The notes beneath the pieces are model-generated. The model was given only the letters and a program-made list of their open reading frames with translations, was not told where the DNA came from and ran no database searches. From positions 310,001-374,000 of the forward strand of contig NZ_RBAL01000003.1 of the NCBI RefSeq assembly GCF_003626535.1: a stretch of 64,000 nt of DNA, read 5' to 3'. A program made the translations under genes and the position numbers. Shown here piece after piece: positions 26,506 through 33,475 of this stretch. This DNA is from Streptomyces hoynatensis. GTDB lineage: Bacteria > Actinomycetota > Actinomycetes > Streptomycetales > Streptomycetaceae. How positions within the stretch are numbered: position 1 is the stretch's first letter; the number at the start of each line of letters is the position of its first letter.

Positions 26506-27669
26506 GTGAACGACGTCAAGCTCAGCCTGGTGATCCCGTACAAGGGGCGCCTGGCCAACCTCAGGACCGTCTTCGAGGCCCTCGCCCACCAGACCATGGA
26601 CGGCTCCGAGTTCGAGGTCCTGGTGGGCGCCATGGAGTACTCCGAGGAGTACGTCGGAGCCTGCCGGGAGTTCACCGGCCGGCTCAACATCGTGTCGGTG
26701 CTCTCGGCCGCGGAGTTCGAGATCCCGCGCGCGAGGAACCTGGGCATGCGGCAGGCCACGGGCGAGGTCGTCGTGCAGATGGACGCCGACACGCTGCTGG
26801 CCCCCGGGGCCCTGCAAAACCTCTACGACCGGCACTTCTCATTCGGGCAGGACGTGTGCGTGGTGGGACAGGTGGTCGGCTACGGCAACAACGACCGCGA
26901 CGTCACCTCCGTGGACGTGCGTCCCTACGCCCACTACCGCGCGGCGCTTGAGGAGCTGGGGCGCGCCGGAGGGGCCGGCGGGGACCCCCGCTTCCTGGTC
27001 CCCCACGTAGTGCCGTGGGCCTTCGCCTGGACCGGGCTGATCGCCCTGCGGCTGGCGACCGTGCGGGCGAACGGCCTCTACTTCGACGAGAGCTTCCACG
27101 GCTGGGGCGTCGACGACCTGGAGTGGGGCTACCGGATCTGCGCCACCCACACCCCCATCGTGCTGCGGCCCGACGTGTACGCCCTCCACCTGCCGCACCT
27201 GCGCGACCGGGCGGCCAACGAGCGCACGGAGCGGGCCAACTACCGGCGCTTCCTGCGGAAATGGCCCGCACCCGACGTGGAACTGGCCCACGCCTTCGGG
27301 GACGTGGCGGCCAACGCCCGCTTCCTCGGGTACCTGGAGGAGCTGCGGAAGGTGACCGGCGGGCCGCCCGGCTCCCTCGGCGTGGCCCGCGGGAGGGCCT
27401 GCGGGCGTGACCTGCTCCTGGTGGGAGTCCTGACGGGCGCGGAGGGGCGGGTGGGCGACCCCGGCCCGTTCGCGATGTTCGACGGGGCCTCCCCGGCCGA
27501 GGTGTGGCCGCTGGCCGGCCTGGCCCTGCCCTACGAGGACGGCGAGGTGGCGGAGTGCCGCATCCTGCCGCCGGTCTCCGGCTTCTCCGCGCCCTACCGC
27601 AAGGCCATCCGCGCCGAGGCGGAACGGGTCGCGGGCACCGTCGTCCTTCCGGAGGGCGGGGGGTGGTGA
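26506..27669 (+). CDS. GT2-family glycosyltransferase (with galactosyltransferase-like C-terminal segment)
   Basis: 387 aa. The GT-A start KLSLVIPYKGR, then EIPRARNLGMRQA and the DxD motif VVVQMDADTLLAPG are characteristic of GT2. WGVDDLEWGYRI further on matches the segment shared by chondroitin-type GT2 enzymes and beta-1,4-galactosyltransferases (W-G-x-D-D-x-E), which contacts the acceptor. No membrane helix, so it acts in the cytosol on a soluble acceptor. GTG 26506 has GGAGGAGGG upstream. It is transcribed alone, divergently from the LamG unit. With the three other glycosyltransferases it supports an oligosaccharide or several separate sugars on the product. Confidence 0.92.
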   Translation: MNDVKLSLVIPYKGRLANLRTVFEALAHQTMDGSEFEVLVGAMEYSEEYVGACREFTGRLNIVSVLSAAEFEIPRARNLGMRQATGEVVVQMDADTLLAPGALQNLYDRHFSFGQDVCVVGQVVGYGNNDRDVTSVDVRPYAHYRAALEELGRAGGAGGDPRFLVPHVVPWAFAWTGLIALRLATVRANGLYFDESFHGWGVDDLEWGYRICATHTPIVLRPDVYALHLPHLRDRAANERTERANYRRFLRKWPAPDVELAHAFGDVAANARFLGYLEELRKVTGGPPGSLGVARGRACGRDLLLVGVLTGAEGRVGDPGPFAMFDGASPAEVWPLAGLALPYEDGEVAECRILPPVSGFSAPYRKAIRAEAERVAGTVVLPEGGGW

Positions 27670-27675
27670 ACCCGC

Positions 27676-27713
27676 GGCTTGCCGCGGGGCGTCGAGGCAC
27701 CCCGCGGCAAGCC
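27676..27713. terminator. Convergent hairpin terminator
   Basis: Perfect 14-bp inverted repeat GGCTTGCCGCGGGG (27676-27689) and CCCCGCGGCAAGCC (27700-27713) with a 10-nt loop, between the GT2 gene and the oppositely oriented TauD-type gene. Confidence 0.8.
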
Positions 27714-27719
27714 GGGGGA

Positions 27720-28619
27720 TCAGGCGGGTCCCGCGTAGTAGGAGGAGGCATCGCCGCGCACCATGACGCCGGGGCGGCCGTCCACCCCGGTGGTGACGCC
27801 CCCGGCCACCGAGACCCGCTCGCAACGCCGGTGCCTGGTGCCGTAGTCGTAGACCGCGTAGTGCTGGGTGGCCCGGTTGTCCCAGATGGCCAGGTCGCCC
27901 TCGCGCCAGGACCACCGCACCGTGTACTCGGGGGTGGTCGCGTGCTCCTGGAGCACCCGGATCAGGTCGCGGGACGCCTGGGGGGAGAGCCCGGGCACCC
28001 GGCGGGCGAAGCCGCCGAGCAGCAGCGCCCGTTCGCCGGTCTCCGGGTGGACGTGCACCGCCGGGTGCTCCGCCTCGAAGATGCGGGAGATGTAGTCGTC
28101 GCGCCCCGCGGCCATGGTGGCGTCGGTGTAGTCGGAGTCGTTGCTGTGCACGATGCGCAGCCGGTCGGCGAGCTCGCGCAGCTCGCCCGGCAGACCCTCG
28201 TAGGCCGCCACGGAGTTGGCCCAGATCGTGTCCCCGCCGACCGGCGGGATCACCACGCCGTGCAGCAGCAGGAAGGCCGGCGGCCGGTCGACGAAGGTGA
28301 GGTCGGTGTGCCAGTGGTTGGCCCGGGTGCCCTTCGCCGAGTCGATCTCCCGCAGGTAGGGCCGCTCCGCCGGGGCCGCGAAGATGGGGTGACCCGACAC
28401 CAGGTCGCCCAGCCGCCGGGCGAAGGCGACCTGCGTGGCGTAGGTCAGGGGCTGGTCGCGCAGGAAGACGACCTTGTGCGCGAGCAGCGCCCGGCGGATC
28501 TCCCCGACGGTGCCGGAGTCGAGGGGCACGCTGGTGTCCACCCCCGTGATCTCGGCGCCGATGTTGCCGGCCAGCTGCCTCACTTCGATACCGCTCGTGA
28601 CGGTGGGCGTCTCAGTCAT
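27720..28619 (-). CDS. TauD/TfdA-family Fe(II)/2-oxoglutarate dioxygenase
   Basis: 299 aa. The iron site is canonical: HWHTD (H-x-D) around residues 107-111, the distal His in WDNRATQHYAVYDY, and the 2-oxoglutarate-binding Arg in the following RHRRCERV segment. VVFLRDQPL and GGDTIWANSVAAYEGL are typical of the taurine dioxygenase family. Unlike the two PhyH paralogues it keeps the full facial triad. ATG 28619 has AAGGGA upstream; an ATG nine bases earlier is too close to the ribosome site. It is divergent from the SDR-PhyH-Gfo unit under site 4. It probably hydroxylates or desaturates a pathway intermediate, such as an amino-acid or sugar carbon. Confidence 0.93.
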   Translation of the reverse strand: MTETPTVTSGIEVRQLAGNIGAEITGVDTSVPLDSGTVGEIRRALLAHKVVFLRDQPLTYATQVAFARRLGDLVSGHPIFAAPAERPYLREIDSAKGTRANHWHTDLTFVDRPPAFLLLHGVVIPPVGGDTIWANSVAAYEGLPGELRELADRLRIVHSNDSDYTDATMAAGRDDYISRIFEAEHPAVHVHPETGERALLLGGFARRVPGLSPQASRDLIRVLQEHATTPEYTVRWSWREGDLAIWDNRATQHYAVYDYGTRHRRCERVSVAGGVTTGVDGRPGVMVRGDASSYYAGPA

Positions 28620-28745
28620 GGTGCACATCCCTTTCTGACCGAACCGAGGGGGGAGAGGGCCGAGGGCGCGTCGCCGGCCCGTGCGCCGCGCGGCGGGCCC
28701 CGCGGGGCCGCCCGAGGCCCCGTGCTGCCAAATTCGGCTACCATG

Positions 28746-28774
28746 TTGCCTAAAGTTGTCGAATGTGGCAATGT
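28746..28774 (+). promoter_or_regulatory. Cluster operator/promoter site 4 (TauD-SDR divergent gap)
   Basis: TTGCCT (28746-28751), TTGTCG (28756-28761) and TGGCAA (28766-28771) have exactly the spacing of site 2. TTGCCT and CAATGT (28769-28774) are 17 bp apart as possible -35/-10 for the SDR gene, whose ATG is 60 nt downstream. The rest of the gap 28620-28834 is GC-rich without a gene. Confidence 0.65.
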
Positions 28775-28834
28775 CATGGGCGGGTCACCCCCAGGGGCGG
28801 GCAGGCCCCGGCCGAGAGACGGGAAGAGCTGCCG

Positions 28835-29569
28835 ATGACATCGAACGGCGTCGCGCTGGTCACCGGGGCCAACAGAGGGCTGGGCAAGGAAACCGGGCGT
28901 CAGCTGGCGCGCGGGGGCTGGACCGTGGTCCTCGGCAGCCGCGACACCGGGCGCGGCGCCGAGGCCGCACGGGAACTCGCCACGGCGGGCGAGGTGGTGC
29001 CGATCCCGCTCGACGTGACGGACCCCGCCGGCGTCCGGGCCGCCGCGACGTGGCTTGAGCGCACGTACGGACGGCTCGACGTGCTGGTCAACAACGCCGG
29101 GGTCACCGCGGACGCCCTCGCCCTGGACACGAAGGCCGCCGAACTGCGGCACGTCTTCGAGGTGAACGTCTTCGGGGTGGTCACCGTCATCCACGAGACC
29201 CTCCCCCTGCTGCGCAGGTCCCCCGCCCCCCGCATCGTCAACGTGTCGAGCACCACGGCCTCGCTCGGCCTGACCAGCGAGGGGCACGACCTGCCAGGCG
29301 ACGCGGAACGGCGGCTCGCCTACGCGAGTTCCAAGGCCGCGCTCAACATGCTCACCGTCCAGTACGCCCGCGCGTTCGGCCGTGACCCCGCGCTGGCACA
29401 CGTGAAGATCAACGCGGCGAGCCCCGGCTACACGGCGACCGACATGAACGGCCATCGCGGCACGCGCACCGTCGCCGAAGGAGCGCGTGCCCTCGTCGCG
29501 CTCGCCCTGCTGCCCGACGACGGACCCACGGGCCGTTTCTTCGACGATCGGGGTCCCCTGCCCTGGTAA
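28835..29569 (+). CDS. SDR-family oxidoreductase
   Basis: 244 aa. Complete classical SDR set: TGANRGLG for NADP(H), VNNAG, NVSSTTAS with the catalytic Ser, YASSK (YxxxK) and INAASPGYTATDMN. The sequence has the insert pattern of SDRs related to carbonyl reductases. ATG 28835 follows GGGAAGAG. It is the first gene of the rightward unit SDR-PhyH-Gfo under site 4. It probably oxidises or reduces the same intermediate handled by the coupled dioxygenase and Gfo/Idh enzyme, for example at a sugar or cyclitol carbon; this is inference from position. Confidence 0.93.
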   Translation: MTSNGVALVTGANRGLGKETGRQLARGGWTVVLGSRDTGRGAEAARELATAGEVVPIPLDVTDPAGVRAAATWLERTYGRLDVLVNNAGVTADALALDTKAAELRHVFEVNVFGVVTVIHETLPLLRRSPAPRIVNVSSTTASLGLTSEGHDLPGDAERRLAYASSKAALNMLTVQYARAFGRDPALAHVKINAASPGYTATDMNGHRGTRTVAEGARALVALALLPDDGPTGRFFDDRGPLPW

Positions 29570-29616
29570 GGCCCACCCCCCTTTTCACCACGCCCGGCAA
29601 CCCTGGGAGGAGAATC

Positions 29617-30384
29617 ATGAAGGCGAGCCCCCGTCCTCAGGAAGATCCCGGCGGGCCGACGTTGACCGCGGAGCAGCGCCGGATTCTCGAAGACGACGGA
29701 TACGTCGTCCTCCCGGACGTCCTCACTCCCGAGGAATGTGATCTGCTGAGCGAGAAGACGGACGAGATGTGGGAGGCGGAAAAACAGCGCCCGCGCCGTT
29801 ACACCGTAGAGGCCGGGGTCCGCTTCACGGACAACCTGCTGCGCTACTCCACGATATTCGAAAGATGTCTCCTCGACCCGCTGGTGCTGGACGGCGTACG
29901 CGCCGTTCTCGGCGACGACATCCACTACTACCTCATCAACGGCCGCCGCGCGGACCCGGGTTATGGAAAACAACCGCTCCACGACCTGAAGCGCGAGCGC
30001 GGCAGGCCGTTCCGCACCTGCAACACCATATGGTGCCTCGACGAATTCACCGAGGCCAACGGAACGCGGGTGGTCCCCGGCAGCCATCTCACCGCGGAGC
30101 CCTACGTGAGCAGGTGCGTGGACCCGCTCCGGCCGCATCCCGACGAGACCCGGGTCCTGGCGCCGCGCGGGGCCGTGGTCGTCTTCAACTCCCACCTCAT
30201 CCACGGCGGCAGCGAGAACCGCGGCGACACGCCCCGCCGGTGCATCCACAGCGCATACGCCGTCAGGAGCGTGCGCCCCAACTACGACTGGCGGCTGCTC
30301 CCCGACGAGATCAAGGCCGGGCTGAAGCCGGAAAGCCTCGCCCTGCTCGGCCTCGACCGGCCGGGAGAAGGCGGCGCCAGGTGA
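29617..30384 (+). CDS. PhyH-family Fe(II)/2-oxoglutarate dioxygenase homologue 2
   Basis: 255 aa, clear paralogue of the protein at 8339: shared segments include TIWCLDEFTEANG, VVPGSHL, SRCVDPLRPHPDE and HGGSENRGDTPRR (distal His196 and the Arg). The proximal metal motif again reads QPLHDL (His122-Asp123-Leu124), so the +2 carboxylate of H-x-D/E is Leu in both copies. ATG 29617 has a strong GGGAGGAG. The following Gfo/Idh gene overlaps its stop (GTGA). It may act in sequence with the first copy or on a related position of the same scaffold. Confidence 0.9.
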   Translation: MKASPRPQEDPGGPTLTAEQRRILEDDGYVVLPDVLTPEECDLLSEKTDEMWEAEKQRPRRYTVEAGVRFTDNLLRYSTIFERCLLDPLVLDGVRAVLGDDIHYYLINGRRADPGYGKQPLHDLKRERGRPFRTCNTIWCLDEFTEANGTRVVPGSHLTAEPYVSRCVDPLRPHPDETRVLAPRGAVVVFNSHLIHGGSENRGDTPRRCIHSAYAVRSVRPNYDWRLLPDEIKAGLKPESLALLGLDRPGEGGAR

Positions 30385-31379
30385 AGGACTCCCTGGGCAT
30401 CGCCGTCGTCGGATACGGGCAGACGGCGGGCATCCACACCCGGCTCCTGGGCGGCGAGGGGCACCGGCTGGCCTGGCTGATCGGCCGCCTGCCGGAACGG
30501 GCCGCGGCCTTCGCCGCGAAGCACGGCTTCGCCCGCCACTCCACGCACCTGCGGCACGCCCTTCAGGACCCCGCCGTGGACGCGGTGGTCCTCTGCACGC
30601 CGAGCCCGCAGCACGCGGAGCAGGCGGCGGCCTGCCTGGCGGCGGGCAAGCACGTCCTGGTGGAGATCCCGCTGGCGATGAGCCACGCGGAGGGGGCACG
30701 GCTCGCCCGCACGGCGCGCGACCTGGGCCTGACCCTGATGGTGGCCCACGGGCACCGCTATCAGCCCGCACTGCGCACCGTGCGCGAGCGCGTCGCCCGC
30801 GGCGAGCTGACCCCGCACAGCATCACGGCCAGGTACCTCCTGCTGCGGCGGGAGAACGTCGGCTCGGGCGGCTACGTGCGCTCCTGGACGGACAACCTGC
30901 TCTGGCACCACGGCCAGCACTCGACGGACATGGTGCTGTGGCTGCTGGGCGTCGAGGAGCCGGGGCAGGTGGAGGTCACCGCCGTGCACGCGCTGCCCGA
31001 CCGCAGGCTCGGCATCCCCATGGACATCTCCCTCACGCTCAAGACCCGCCGGGACCAGCTGGGGATCGTGTCCATGTCCTACCACAGCCGGGTCCCGGTC
31101 TACGACTACGTCCTCGTCTGCGAGGAGGACACCCTCGTCATCGAGAACGGGGTGCTGCGCGACCGGGACGGCGTGCTCTACGACCCGAGGCAGGACCCCA
31201 CGGAGAACCGGGACAGCTGGCTGCTCCAGGACCGGGAGTTCGCCGCCGCGGTGCGCGAGCGGCGCCCGCCGGCCATCAGCGCGGAGTCGGTGCTGCCCGC
31301 CCTCGACGCGCTGCAACGTGCCCAGGACGCCTACGACGCCTCGCTGCCGCCCGGGGCCACGCACCCCGTCTTCCGCTGA
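30381..31379 (+). CDS. Gfo/Idh/MocA-family oxidoreductase
   Basis: 332 aa. N-terminal Rossmann IAVVGYGQTAG, CTPSPQH and GKHVLVEIP; here the conserved EKP motif is E95-I96-P97, so the usual catalytic Lys is Ile. WHHGQHSTD (175-183) gives the second conserved His/Asp of the family. C-terminal beta-sheet domain is complete. Family members oxidise or reduce sugar, cyclitol or amino-sugar carbons with NAD(P). The Lys change may alter chemistry or reflect a subfamily with this motif; I cannot align it here. GTG 30381 overlaps the PhyH stop. It ends the rightward unit at a hairpin. Confidence 0.9.
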   Translation: MKDSLGIAVVGYGQTAGIHTRLLGGEGHRLAWLIGRLPERAAAFAAKHGFARHSTHLRHALQDPAVDAVVLCTPSPQHAEQAAACLAAGKHVLVEIPLAMSHAEGARLARTARDLGLTLMVAHGHRYQPALRTVRERVARGELTPHSITARYLLLRRENVGSGGYVRSWTDNLLWHHGQHSTDMVLWLLGVEEPGQVEVTAVHALPDRRLGIPMDISLTLKTRRDQLGIVSMSYHSRVPVYDYVLVCEEDTLVIENGVLRDRDGVLYDPRQDPTENRDSWLLQDREFAAAVRERRPPAISAESVLPALDALQRAQDAYDASLPPGATHPVFR

Positions 31380-31387
31380 CCGCGGGC

Positions 31388-31432
31388 GCCGGCCCGCCGC
31401 GCGACCGCCGCCGCATTCGGCGGGCGGCCGGC
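31388..31432. terminator. Convergent hairpin (imperfect)
   Basis: GCCGG+CCCGCCG (31388-31399) can pair with CGGCGGG (31418-31424) and CCGGC (31428-31432), leaving a 3-nt bulge and an 18-nt loop, between the Gfo/Idh gene and the oppositely oriented GH20 gene. Confidence 0.5.
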
Positions 31433-31442
31433 GGCGGGCTCG

Positions 31443-32891
31443 CTATGCCGCCGTCAGCGGCCGGTAGTTGACGCCGAGGCGGTCGAGCAGGGGCAGGTGC
31501 CCCCGCAGCCGCCGCCGGAAGCCCGCCGGGTCCTTGCGCCCCGCGGACCACCCGACCTCGGCGAGGGCGGCGAGGCGCGGGAAGGCGCGCCACTCGACCA
31601 GGTCCGTCGTCGGCAGGTACTCGCACCAGACCTGTCCCTGGACGCCCAGGACCCCGGGGGGCGGCTGGTACAGGTACACCTTCTCCAGCGGCAGCCCCCC
31701 GCCGATCGCCGGCGGCTCGCCCGGCGAGTCGGCCTCCGCGTAGTCCAGGTACGTGTACTCGCACGGGGCGGCGACGACCTCGTATCCGGCCCGCAGCGCC
31801 GCCTCGACCCGCCCCGCGTCCTGCCAGGCGAAGACAGTCGCCGAGGGGACGCCTTCCTCGACGACTTCGTCCCACACCGCGGCGCGCCGGCCGGCCGCCT
31901 GCACATGGGACGCGAGCAGCCGGGACCACCAGCCCAGCAGCCGGCCGGTGCCCTCCAGCCCCTCCGCCGCGGCGCGCGCGCGGGCCGCCGCGCTGTCCGC
32001 CCACTCGTCGCCCGGCACCTCGTCGCCGCCGATGTGCACGTGGGAGAAGGGGAAGACCGCCATCAGCTCGTCCAGCACGTGCCGGACGAAGGCGACCGTC
32101 TCGTCCGACACGTTGAGCACGTGGCGGGATATGCCCCACTGCTCGCGCACCGGCAGCCGGCGCCGCGGGTCGTTGCCGAGCCAGGGATACGCGGCGATCG
32201 CCGCCTGCATGTGCCCGGGCGCGTCCACCTCGGGCATGACGCTCACGCCCCGCGCCTCGGCGTAGGCGACGAGGTCCCGCAGCTCGCGCTGCGTGTAGAA
32301 GCCCCCGTGCGGGACGCCGTCGGTCCTGCCCTCCCGCAGGTGGCCGGCGCTGGAGCCGGCGCGGAATCCCCCGATCCCGGTGAGCCGCGGAAAGCGCCGG
32401 ACCTCGAACCGCCACCCCTGGTCGTCCGTGAGGTGCAGGTGCAGCACGTTCAGTTTGTGCAGCGCGAGCAGGTCCACGTAGCGGCGGAGGAACGGCAGCG
32501 GGTGGAACCAGCGGGCGACGTCCAGGTGCGCTCCCCGCCAGGGGTACCTGGGCCGGTCCGTGATCTCCACGCACGGGAACCTGGCCTCGCCCTCGCCAGG
32601 CGACAGCTGCCGCAGGGTCTGGACGGCCCAGCGCAGCCCGTGCACGGCGGTCGCCGTGGCCCGCACGCCCGTTTCGCTCACGCTGAGCCGGTAGCCCTCG
32701 GCTCCCCATTCCGGCTCGTCCACGAGCCGGAACTCGATCTCGCCTCCTGCGCCGGTGATCCCGAGCACCTCGCGTGCCAGAGCGGCGACCTGTGCGGGTC
32801 CCCTTACGCCGGTTTCCGGGCCGGCACGGAAGTGTCCCGGGCGGATCTCGACGCTCTCGGGACGCGGTATGAGGGGGAGCGGTGAACTCAT
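31443..32891 (-). CDS. GH20 beta-N-acetylhexosaminidase, apparently cytoplasmic
   Basis: 482 aa. The GH20 catalytic pair is D290-E291 in HIGGDEVPGDEW, after the barrel strands WRGAHLDVARWF, LNVLHLHLTDDQGW and VMPEVDAPGHM. The N-terminal half is the usual GH20b beta/alpha domain. The enzyme needs substrate assistance from a 2-acetamido group, so a terminal GlcNAc/GalNAc is expected. No signal peptide or Tat motif, unlike typical chitin-degrading homologues. ATG 32891 has only a weak ribosome site. It sits at the right end of the cluster, next to the regulator and a copy of the operator. It may remove a protecting HexNAc from the product or recycle sugar. Confidence 0.93.
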   Translation of the reverse strand: MSSPLPLIPRPESVEIRPGHFRAGPETGVRGPAQVAALAREVLGITGAGGEIEFRLVDEPEWGAEGYRLSVSETGVRATATAVHGLRWAVQTLRQLSPGEGEARFPCVEITDRPRYPWRGAHLDVARWFHPLPFLRRYVDLLALHKLNVLHLHLTDDQGWRFEVRRFPRLTGIGGFRAGSSAGHLREGRTDGVPHGGFYTQRELRDLVAYAEARGVSVMPEVDAPGHMQAAIAAYPWLGNDPRRRLPVREQWGISRHVLNVSDETVAFVRHVLDELMAVFPFSHVHIGGDEVPGDEWADSAAARARAAAEGLEGTGRLLGWWSRLLASHVQAAGRRAAVWDEVVEEGVPSATVFAWQDAGRVEAALRAGYEVVAAPCEYTYLDYAEADSPGEPPAIGGGLPLEKVYLYQPPPGVLGVQGQVWCEYLPTTDLVEWRAFPRLAALAEVGWSAGRKDPAGFRRRLRGHLPLLDRLGVNYRPLTAA

Positions 32892-33207
32892 CGCCCGACG
32901 CCATCGGAGAGGGAAACCGGCGCGGGAAGCGGCCGCCGCCGCCCGCCTCCTTCCCGGCGCGTCCCCGGGAAAGTGCGCATGTTCAACAGTCCACTCCTCT
33001 CACGTATGCGGAGGCCGTCCCCGGGTCTTTTGCCGCACTGCGTCGCGGAGGATGGAATTGCCTCGGCGGATCTTGCGTTGCTGCGGCCGGAGCCCGGCCG
33101 GAGCGGCCAGTCGATATCCTCGTCGGGTAAGGACGAGGCGATAACCGTCGGTGATGTCAGCATTCTTCCCCCGCGTGAACCCTGGCAACGGGTGAACGCA
33201 ACGAAGT

Positions 33208-33232
33208 TATACTGTGTGCCATTTCATGGCAA
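33208..33232. promoter_or_regulatory. Cluster operator site 6 in the 584-nt GH20-regulator gap
   Basis: GTGCCA-N5-TGGCAA at 33216-33232 (N5 version, minus strand TTGCCA-TGAAA-TGGCAC). TATACT (33208-33213) on the plus strand, or TATAAC on the minus strand (33211-33206), could be a -10 box. An isolated TGGCAA lies at 33183-33188. The gap 32892-33475 is clearly lower in GC than its surroundings around 33190-33330 and holds no convincing gene. Confidence 0.5.
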
Positions 33233-33438
33233 CACCCCCCGTTCGGCGGGGAGTGAATTTTTCCCACACGCGACTCGACATGCCTTCCCGTAATGCGGCC
33301 GAGGCCATGCGGGCGGAACAGAAGGTATGACCTATTTGCGAGCATTGAGGGTGTGCGCCTGTGAAGCCGGGGAGGGGTGCCGGGGGTGGCTGGGCGCCCC
33401 CTCGCCGCGCGCCCCGGCGGGCGCCTGTTGACCTTGAT

Positions 33439-33467
33439 TTGCGGAAAGTTGCCAAGTCGGGCAGCGT
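33439..33467 (+). promoter_or_regulatory. Cluster operator/promoter site 5 at the regulator start
   Basis: TTGCG (33439-33443), TTGCCA (33449-33454) and GGGCAG (33459-33464) keep the 10-bp phasing of sites 2 and 4. TTGCGG (33439-33444) and CAGCGT (33462-33467) are 17 bp apart; a start 7-9 nt later would fall on the ATG at 33476, so the mRNA may be leaderless and the gene autoregulated. Confidence 0.6.
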
Positions 33468-33475
33468 TTGGCACT

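Noticed and set aside
31388..31432. Attachment site or recombination repeat at the cluster interior
   Set aside because: Explained better as an imperfect transcription terminator between convergent genes.
32973..33293. Open frame in the GH20-regulator gap
   Set aside because: Coding bias unlike neighbours and it runs through the operator region; no homology visible.
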